Of a stretch of DNA of 64,000 nt, positions 57,948-64,000 are shown piece by piece. The stretch covers positions 36,492 through 100,491 of the forward strand of contig CAYYZO010000003.1 of assembly GCA_964476185.1 (NCBI GenBank). The letters run 5' to 3'. The notes under the pieces are model-generated. The model had not been told where the DNA came from, ran no database searches, and saw nothing but the letters and a program-made list of their open reading frames with translations. The DNA is from DATNBU01 sp964476185. Its GTDB lineage: Bacteria > Desulfobacterota > Binatia > UBA1149 > CAITLU01. The translations under genes were made by a program, and so were the position numbers. How positions within the stretch are numbered: the first letter of the stretch is position 1; every line of letters starts with the position of its first letter.

Positions 57948-59453
57948 TCAGCTCCCGGTCACGAGCAGCGCGTAGAGCGAGCCGGCGGCCGCGAGCACGA
58001 GCAGCACGAACAGCGCGATCCCGGCCGGGTGCGCTCCGTTCGCGACGTCCGCGGGCTCCTCGGGCGGCTTCGCGTACGGGTTCCACGTCGCGGAGGTCTC
58101 GGCCGGATGCCGGGCCTCCTCCCGGATCATCGCGAGCGCCTCGGCCTCGATCGCGAGCCGGCGCGCACGCTCGTCGGAGCTGCCGACCGGAGCCTCCCGC
58201 ACGACCGGTGCGGAGTCGTCCTGCGACGGTCGCCAGGACTCCCCGGACGGACCGGAAGGAGCCGGCGCCGGCGTCGCGGGTTCCTTCGAAGCGGACGCAT
58301 CGTCCCAGGTCGGACTCCACGAATCGGCCGCCGCGTTGCCCGAAGCGGCCGACGACGGTGAAGCCGCGGCGCCCGCCGCAACCGCCGCCGCGACTGCGGA
58401 ACCAGCGGATGCCGCCGCCGCGTCGGCCTCCGCGGCGGCAAGCACGGCCGTGAGGTGCTCCAGGCACTCCGACGCCGCGTTCTTCAGGTCCGGATCCTTC
58501 GTCGTCTCGCCGACCTCCGCGACCGCGCGAACGACGGCCGCCGAGGCCATGGCGCGCAGGCTGTGCTGCAGCAGGTGCTCCTGCAGCGCGGCCGGCGCCG
58601 TGCGGAAGACCTCCGCGACGTAATCCACGCAGGCCGCTCCCTCGAGGCGGTACAGGGCTTCGAGCAGACCGTCGACGTTCGGGTCGCTCGCGTGGCGGTA
58701 TTGATCGATCGCCCGCCGGATTTCCGGCGCCGCTTCCGCGTCCTCCCAGTCCGCGAGGATGCACGCCACTCGGGAGCCCAGGTGCGAGTTCGCCGCGAGC
58801 AGGAGGCGCCGGACGTCGGGGGTCGCGCTGCGCAGGTCGAACTGTCGAACGAGCACCGCGAGCTGGTCGAGATCGACGATCCGCTCGGAGCGCATCATCG
58901 CGTCCAGCAGGATCGGCATGGCCTCCGCGACCGCGGACGCCTCGGTGGGCCGGTACCCGGCGAGCGCGGCGAGGATCTCGCGGAAGTGGGAGCGCGACGC
59001 CTGGATCGCGCGCAGCAGGCACTGCCACTTGGCCGTGCCGCCGACCGGGGCGTTCGCGATCGCCTCGAGCGCGCCGCCCTGCAGTCGCACGACGTCGTTC
59101 GGCACGGCGCTGCGCTGCTTGACGGCCGCTTCTTCGGCAAGCGTTCGCAGGATGCTCTCGCGGTGCGGCTGGCTCTCGGAGGTGTGCAGCGCGTATCCGA
59201 GGAAGGTCACCGCCTTCCAGCGCTCTTCCTCACGCAGCCAGTTGCCCTCGAGCATCTCGAGCAGGACCAGCACTTCGCGCCCGCGCGCCGCGTCGTGCAG
59301 GCGCTCCCAAGCCTGGCGAATGTCCGGGCTGCGGAAGGCCGGCCGAGCGTCGCCGCTCTCCTCGGTCACCTCGAGAGTCGTTTCGGGAAACGCGCGCTCG
59401 ACGACGCTGCGAAGCTCGTCGTCGATCGCGTCTTCCGGGCCGCTCGGTGCCAT
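57948..59453 (-). CDS. HEAT-like helical repeat protein with C-terminal membrane anchor
   Basis: The 501-residue protein has helical pairs at about 50-330 resembling HEAT/Armadillo repeats (VLVLLEMLEGNWLREE, VVRLQGGALEAIANAP, NVDGLLEALYRLEGAACV). An Ala/Ser/Pro-rich disordered linker (about 335-440) follows, and a single membrane helix (IALFVLLVLAAAGSLYALL) ends the protein 5 residues before the stop, so it is tail-anchored in the inner membrane with the repeats in the cytoplasm. It probably scaffolds other proteins. ATG at 59453 was preferred over GTG one codon earlier because GGGGGA lies 6 bases upstream. Confidence 0.68.
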   Translation of the reverse strand: MAPSGPEDAIDDELRSVVERAFPETTLEVTEESGDARPAFRSPDIRQAWERLHDAARGREVLVLLEMLEGNWLREEERWKAVTFLGYALHTSESQPHRESILRTLAEEAAVKQRSAVPNDVVRLQGGALEAIANAPVGGTAKWQCLLRAIQASRSHFREILAALAGYRPTEASAVAEAMPILLDAMMRSERIVDLDQLAVLVRQFDLRSATPDVRRLLLAANSHLGSRVACILADWEDAEAAPEIRRAIDQYRHASDPNVDGLLEALYRLEGAACVDYVAEVFRTAPAALQEHLLQHSLRAMASAAVVRAVAEVGETTKDPDLKNAASECLEHLTAVLAAAEADAAAASAGSAVAAAVAAGAAASPSSAASGNAAADSWSPTWDDASASKEPATPAPAPSGPSGESWRPSQDDSAPVVREAPVGSSDERARRLAIEAEALAMIREEARHPAETSATWNPYAKPPEEPADVANGAHPAGIALFVLLVLAAAGSLYALLVTGS

Positions 59454-59794
59454 CACTGTCCCCCAACTCGCCGGCGGGGGTCATCCCCCGCGGCACGGCT
59501 TCATCGGACCGCCGTCTTCCGCGCGTCGACGCGGCGAACGCGGCCGATCCCGACGCGGACTCGTAGGGGGCTGGCCGCCACGAATCAACCGCGGCGAAGG
59601 GCCGACCGGGTGCCAGCCCCGGCCTGCACCGCGGATGCCTTGCAATGCCCGCCAACGATCGGTTGAATCCCTCGACGGATCCTGCCGCAGCTACTGCGTT
59701 TTTGTAACGATGCCGCAACGGGCCGCGGAGCCCCGGTCGCCGGCTGCATCGGAACCGCCGGGGGCGCGTGAATCATCGCCATCGCAACAGCCGG
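59454..59794. other. Divergent intergenic region, 341 bases
   Basis: It separates the HEAT-like gene (leftward) and the mscS-like gene (rightward). A small hairpin GCGGGGG-TCAT-CCCCCGC (59474-59491) sits about 20 bases upstream of the leftward start, and its C-rich arm could pair with the GGGGGA ribosome-binding site. No convincing promoter hexamers and no gene are visible. Confidence 0.45.
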
Positions 59795-61633
59795 ATGACC
59801 GATCGCCGAGCCGCCCGCGGACTCGTCGTGCTGGCGCTGTTCCTCGTCGCCGCGCCGGCCCGGGCGACCTCCGACGCGGCGGCCCCGGTCGGATCGGTTC
59901 TCGAGCTGCCCGACCGGTCCTCACCTCGAGCGGCGATCGAGACGTTCCTGCGCGCGACCGACACGCTCGCCGCGTACCTCGCCGAACAGTACCTCCCCTC
60001 GCCGACGAGCGACGAGTTCCTGCACCTGCCCGAGCTCGCGGCGCCGGCCCTCGACGGCCTGGACCTTCGCGAGGTCGCCCAGTCGGCCCGCCGCAAGACG
60101 GGCGGCGCCGCAACGCTGGCGCTCTACGAGACGCTGAGCCGGATCAACCTGCCGCCTCCGGACGAGATCCCCGGAAAGGATGAGGTCGAGGCCGATCCTG
60201 CCCATCCGCTCGAGCGCTGGACGATCCCGCACACGCCGATCACGCTCGTCCGCGTCGACCACGAAACCGGCGCCGAGTACCTGTTCAGCCCGCGCACGGT
60301 CGCCGTCGCCGCCTCGCTTCACGCGAAGGTCAGCGCGCAGCCGTACACGCGCAACGTGCCCGTCCCCGGGATGGCCGAAATCCTGATGGGAGGAGGCGGA
60401 TGGCCGATCCACTACTCGTGGATCGAGGCGATGCCCGACTGGCTGCGCAGGCCCGTGCTCGAGAACGCGATCTGGAAGTGGATCGGCCTGGCGCTGGTCC
60501 TGGTGCTCTATCTCGTCGTGCTCCGGCTGTTCTATCTGCTCTCGCTGCACGACAGCGACAGACCGTTCGTGCGCGCGCTGCTCCGGCTGGCCCTGCCGGC
60601 GTTCGTGTTCTCGGCCACGCCCGTCGCCGCCGTCCTCGCGCTCGTCACGATCAACCTGTTCGGTCCGCCCGCGGCTGCGATCGGATCGGCCGCGACGCTG
60701 GTCATGTTCACCTCGGGCGCCTGGCTCGCCTGGCGCGCCGCGCCGGTCGTCGCCGAAGCCGTGATCGCGTCGCCGAACATCCCGACCGAGGGCGTCGACG
60801 CGTACCTGATCCGCATCTCGATGCGGCTGCTCGGCCTCGGCGCGGCAGCCGCCCTCCTCTCGGTCGGCGCCGACCGCCTCGGCGTGCCGGTCTACGGCAT
60901 CGTCGCCGGCCTCGGCGTCGGCGGCCTCGCGATCGCGCTGGCGGCGCAGCCGACGGTCGAGAACCTGATCGGCAGCCTCAGCCTGTTCGCCGACAAGCCG
61001 GCGCGCGTCGGCGACCTGTGCCGCTACGGCGACGAGATCGGCACGATCGAGGCCATCGGCATCCGTTCCACGCGCATCCGCGGCCTCGACCGCGCCGTGA
61101 CGACGATCCCGAACGCGGTGTTGTCGAAGATGTCGATCGTGAACCTCACGCGGCGCGACATCATGCTGCTTCGCACCGTCGTCGGCGTCCGCTACGAAAC
61201 CACCCCCGAGCAGCTGCGGTTCCTGCTCGCGAGCATCCGCGAGATGCTCCTGGCGCATCCTCGCGTCGATCCCGACGCCGGGATGCGCGTCCGGCTGACC
61301 GGATTCGGGCCGAGTTCCCTCGACATCGAGGTGTTCGCCTACGTCTCGACGCCCCAGTGGGTCGAGTTCCTGGCGATCCGCGAGGACCTGCTGCTCCGGA
61401 TCCTGGACATCATCGAGCAGAGCGGCACCTCGATCGCGTTCCCGTCGCGGACGCTCTACCTCGCCGGCGACGCGGGCCTGAGCGCCGACCGCAGCCGCGC
61501 GGCCGAGGACGAGGTGCGCCGATGGCGCGAGGCCGGCCACCTGCCGTTCCCGGACGTCCCGCCGGAGCGGGCGCGGGACCTGCGGTCGACCCTCGACTGG
61601 CCGCCGCGGGGATCGACGGAGGACTCGAAATGA
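59795..61633 (+). CDS. MscS-family mechanosensitive channel with large N-terminal domain
   Basis: The 612-residue protein has a signal peptide (about 1-26), a 180-residue extracytoplasmic domain of unknown type, four or five membrane segments, and the MscS pore and beta domain: GLGVGGLAIALAAQPTVENL (pore helix with Gly/Ala packing), DKPARVGDLCRY, GTIEAIGIRSTRIRGLD and IPNAVLSKMSIVN. It should open under membrane tension to release solutes. ATG at 59795 gives a clean signal peptide. Its stop overlaps the next start (ATGA), coupling it to a lipoprotein. Confidence 0.87.
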   Translation: MTDRRAARGLVVLALFLVAAPARATSDAAAPVGSVLELPDRSSPRAAIETFLRATDTLAAYLAEQYLPSPTSDEFLHLPELAAPALDGLDLREVAQSARRKTGGAATLALYETLSRINLPPPDEIPGKDEVEADPAHPLERWTIPHTPITLVRVDHETGAEYLFSPRTVAVAASLHAKVSAQPYTRNVPVPGMAEILMGGGGWPIHYSWIEAMPDWLRRPVLENAIWKWIGLALVLVLYLVVLRLFYLLSLHDSDRPFVRALLRLALPAFVFSATPVAAVLALVTINLFGPPAAAIGSAATLVMFTSGAWLAWRAAPVVAEAVIASPNIPTEGVDAYLIRISMRLLGLGAAAALLSVGADRLGVPVYGIVAGLGVGGLAIALAAQPTVENLIGSLSLFADKPARVGDLCRYGDEIGTIEAIGIRSTRIRGLDRAVTTIPNAVLSKMSIVNLTRRDIMLLRTVVGVRYETTPEQLRFLLASIREMLLAHPRVDPDAGMRVRLTGFGPSSLDIEVFAYVSTPQWVEFLAIREDLLLRILDIIEQSGTSIAFPSRTLYLAGDAGLSADRSRAAEDEVRRWREAGHLPFPDVPPERARDLRSTLDWPPRGSTEDSK

Positions 61634-62733
61634 CACGACGCCATCGCGCCTCGACGGCCGTGCTCGCCGCGGCCTGCCTGCTGGGCGGCTGCACGCAGAT
61701 CGGGCCGCGCGCCCTCGAGCTGAACCGCAGCGACTACAACATCGCGGTACAACGGACCGGGGCGCAGGAGCTGCTGCTGAACCTCGTCCGGCTGCGCTAC
61801 CGCGACACTCCGCTCTTCCTGCAGGTCGCCAGCGTGTCCGCCAGCCTCAAGTTCCAGCGCAGCATCGGGACCCGGGGCGAGGTCCAGATCGGGGATCCCG
61901 ACCTCGTCTGGCTCGACGGCGCCGTTTCCTTCGAGGAAACGCCGACGATGACCTACACGCCGCTGCAGGGCGAGGAATTCGTCAAGCAGCTCCTCGAGCC
62001 GGTCGAACTCGAGATCCTGCTGCTGCTGACGTCCTCGGGCTGGTCGGTGGAACGCGCGCTGCTGCTGCTCGTGCAGTCGATCAACGGCATCCCGAACGCG
62101 CCGACCGCGTCCGGGCCGACGCCGGAGCAGGCGCCGCGCTTCGAGGAGTTCCTGCGCGTCGCGCACCTGCTGCGCGCGCTGCAGCAGGACGGGCTCGTCG
62201 GCTTGTCGTCGAGCCCCGACACGGTGCTCGGCGCGCGTCCGGCCGCCGATCGCCGCGTGTTCCTGTACCTGGAGCCCGAGGCGCTCGAGCGACCCGAGAC
62301 CAGGGAACTCGTGAAGATCCTCAGGCTCACGCCCGGAAAGCGTTACTACGAAGTCGTCGCGCGCGTCGGGCACCGCGACCCGGAGCGCATCAGCGTCGTC
62401 CCGCGCTCGGCGACCGCGGCCATGTTCTACGCGTCGCAGGCCGTCGAGGTCCCGCCCGCGCACGAGGCGGCCGGACGCGTGACCGTGACGCACACGCGGT
62501 CCGGGGAGCGCTTCGACTGGACGCAACTGACGGGATCGCTGATCCGCGTCCATTCCGGCCAGGAGCCGAAGGGAGCGTACGTCGCGGTCCCGTACCGCGG
62601 GACCTGGTTCTGGATCGACGACTCCGACCTGCACTCGAAGACGACGTTCTCGCTGCTGCGGATGGTGCTGTCCCTGCAGGCCGGCGACATCCACAGCGCC
62701 GGGCCGGTGCTGACGCTCCCCGTCAGCCGCTGA
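61630..62733 (+). CDS. Putative lipoprotein, copy B of the family at 12267
   Basis: The 367-residue protein has a clean lipobox, LLGGCTQ, so it is lipid-anchored. The core reads AQELLLNLVRLRYRDTPLFLQ, then VASVSASLKFQ, then TPTMTYTPLQGEEFVKQLL, matching copy A's RQLLLNIARAR, ISSIAATWSF and NPTVSIEPMDGEEFTQRLL. The two differ strongly elsewhere, so they diverged long ago. ATG at 61630 overlaps the mscS-like stop (ATGA), suggesting a channel-associated envelope function for this copy. Family function is unknown. Confidence 0.75.
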   Translation: MTRRHRASTAVLAAACLLGGCTQIGPRALELNRSDYNIAVQRTGAQELLLNLVRLRYRDTPLFLQVASVSASLKFQRSIGTRGEVQIGDPDLVWLDGAVSFEETPTMTYTPLQGEEFVKQLLEPVELEILLLLTSSGWSVERALLLLVQSINGIPNAPTASGPTPEQAPRFEEFLRVAHLLRALQQDGLVGLSSSPDTVLGARPAADRRVFLYLEPEALERPETRELVKILRLTPGKRYYEVVARVGHRDPERISVVPRSATAAMFYASQAVEVPPAHEAAGRVTVTHTRSGERFDWTQLTGSLIRVHSGQEPKGAYVAVPYRGTWFWIDDSDLHSKTTFSLLRMVLSLQAGDIHSAGPVLTLPVSR

Positions 62734-62835
62734 CGCGCCCGCCGCGCCGGAGCGCGGACGCGCGCGGCGCCGCGCCGCTTCCCGCGCCCGCCGCCGCCCG
62801 CTGCCTGCCGGCGGCGGACGCCGATCCGCGAAGCC

Positions 62836-64000
62836 TCACGGCGTGTACCAGATCGGCGAGGTGTAGGCCCGATCCTGCAGCTTCATGCGCGTTCCCGGCA
62901 GCGGCTCGACGCCGAAACGCGAAGCGTCGTAGGCCGTCCACCTCGGCGTCGGGATCTCCAGCACGCGGGCGTAGTAGAACGCGCGCGCGGCGGCATCGAA
63001 GTCCGGGTCCTTCCAGACGGTGATCAGTTCCGGATCGCCGATCGTGTTGGTCCACGTCGCCTGCGCGACGTCCACGGTGTCGCCGACCGGCGGCAGTTTC
63101 CCGTCTGGTCCAACTTTGCGCCGGTCCGCATCGCCCCAGGCCACGTCGTAGACCCGCTCGTGCAGCCTGCCGCCGGCGTCGAGCCAGCCCTTGACGATCT
63201 GGATGCGGTCGAGGTTCGCGCCGATCGGGTCCTTCATGGCGGCGACGAGGAAAGTCGGCGACTTGCCGGACGGAGCCTTGGCGAGGTCCCCGCCCATCGG
63301 CACCCCCTTGGCGTACCCGATCGCCGCCGGCAGGCGGTGGTGCGCGTCCTCCGGATCGAAGTCGTAGCCGCCGAAGAAGCGGACGACCATCCGCGGTCCG
63401 GTCGTCGCGTAGGTTTCCTTGCGCTCCATCGCGTCCCAGAGCGCCTCGCGCGTGTTCTCCCTCGCCCAGACGGCCGCGTACCCCGACGCGCTGACCTCCC
63501 AGTCCATGATGCGGATGCCGGTCTTCTCGTTCTGCATGAACGTCGCGCCGAGACGCTCCGGCGAAGGCTCGCCCGGCGTGACCTTGCCGAAGAAATTCTC
63601 CTCTTCCATCGCGGCGAGCCCGGTGTGCGCGTCGCTGCTGCCGACCAGCCCGAACTTGTACGGGTTGACGCCGAGGCGCTGCTCCAGCGCGAGGCCGTTC
63701 TTCAGAGCCGAGCGCACGTACTCGAACTCGAGCATGTCCTTCGTCTTCGCGACCGTGCCGTCGAGGTTGCCCTTGTCCCAGGTCTCGAAGTCCGCGAACT
63801 CGTCGTTCGGCGACAGGAACGGGTGCGCCTCGCCGTCGCCCTTGGTCTGGCTCGCCTCGTAGAGCCGTTCCCACTTCTCGCGCTGCTCGGCGTACTCGCG
63901 ATCGACCGGCTTTCCGGTGAACGACTCGACGAGCGGGAACATCGTGCCGTTCGACAGGTTGCCGTTGTGCGCGATCGCCAGCACGTTGCCGCCGGTCTTC
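62836..64000 (-). CDS. DUF3604 protein, C-terminal part (cut by window edge)
   Basis: The gene enters from the right edge; 388 codons are seen, with the true start beyond 64000. VLAIAHNGNLSNGTMFP, FGLVGSSDAHTGLAAMEEENFFGK and YATTGPRMVVRFFGGYDF are the strong motifs of DUF3604, a PHP-phosphoesterase-like domain; the His and Asp residues in AHNGN and SSDAHTG are probable metal ligands. WTNTIGDPELITVWKDPDFD and YTSPIWYTP close the domain. Function of the family is not known to me. An internal GTG at 63984 would be a poor start, since the conserved sequence already runs through it. Convergent with the lipoprotein gene, 102 bases apart. Confidence 0.85.
   Translation of the reverse strand, partial: KTGGNVLAIAHNGNLSNGTMFPLVESFTGKPVDREYAEQREKWERLYEASQTKGDGEAHPFLSPNDEFADFETWDKGNLDGTVAKTKDMLEFEYVRSALKNGLALEQRLGVNPYKFGLVGSSDAHTGLAAMEEENFFGKVTPGEPSPERLGATFMQNEKTGIRIMDWEVSASGYAAVWARENTREALWDAMERKETYATTGPRMVVRFFGGYDFDPEDAHHRLPAAIGYAKGVPMGGDLAKAPSGKSPTFLVAAMKDPIGANLDRIQIVKGWLDAGGRLHERVYDVAWGDADRRKVGPDGKLPPVGDTVDVAQATWTNTIGDPELITVWKDPDFDAAARAFYYARVLEIPTPRWTAYDASRFGVEPLPGTRMKLQDRAYTSPIWYTP

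Overview
The window is high-GC (about 70%) bacterial chromosome, densely coded on both strands, with no rRNA, tRNA, CRISPR array, transposase or prophage gene that I can recognise. The gene content points to a Gram-negative bacterium of the old 'Deltaproteobacteria' grade. The signs are an rpsA-ihfB pair behind hisC-tyrA-aroA-cmk, an NtrC-type regulator with a sigma-54 promoter, AidB, DUF3604, many lipoproteins, and secreted proteins carrying DUF4215 Cys-rich repeats, delta-60 repeats, dockerin-like repeats and disintegrin-like Cys repeats. That secreted repertoire reminds me most of Candidatus Binatota (Desulfobacterota_B) or a myxobacterial relative. This placement is an inference, not a proof.

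Region 1 (1-11 kb, minus strand) is housekeeping. A leaderless-looking promoter drives moxR-VWA-mutS (mutS runs off the left edge). Upstream lies hisC-tyrA-aroA-cmk, joined by NTGA stop/start overlaps, followed by rpsA (with its own promoter), ihfB, a HIT protein and a LapA-domain protein. Region 2 (11-14.6 kb, plus) holds a GST-like protein, a lipoprotein and a radical SAM/SPASM protein. Region 3 (14.7-19.9 kb) has a minus-strand pair (small unknown protein plus secreted FG-GAP protein with dockerin-like repeats) divergent from a NarL-type two-component system. Region 4 (19.9-26.7 kb, minus) holds an MFS transporter, a GNAT-nitrilase fusion, a CPA2 antiporter, an NTF2-like protein and apolipoprotein N-acyltransferase.

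Region 5 (26.8-41 kb) is the most interesting part. A membrane histidine kinase and an NtrC-family sigma-54 activator converge with overlapping 3' ends. Divergent from the activator is a good -24/-12 sigma-54 promoter reading into a run of secreted, Cys-rich, repeat-bearing proteins: a three-repeat protein, a coupled pair of exported proteins, a five-repeat disintegrin-like/dockerin protein, and a 1445-residue delta-60 protein with DUF4215 and ten disintegrin-like repeats. The delta-60 protein ends in a domain that recurs in a beta-helix protein at 54.6-57 kb. I infer a regulated cell-surface or extracellular protein system; no function is proven.

Region 6 (41.3-64 kb) holds metabolic and envelope genes: a ParB-like-fold protein, AidB, an orphan histidine kinase, a carotenoid-isomerase-like FAD oxidoreductase, CstA with a small partner, an APH-like kinase, two membrane proteins, an SGNH hydrolase, the beta-helix protein, an M48 protease lipoprotein, a HEAT-like tail-anchored protein, an MscS channel coupled to a second copy of the region-2 lipoprotein family, and a partial DUF3604 protein. 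Because GC is so high, long open frames exist opposite almost every gene; those were discarded.
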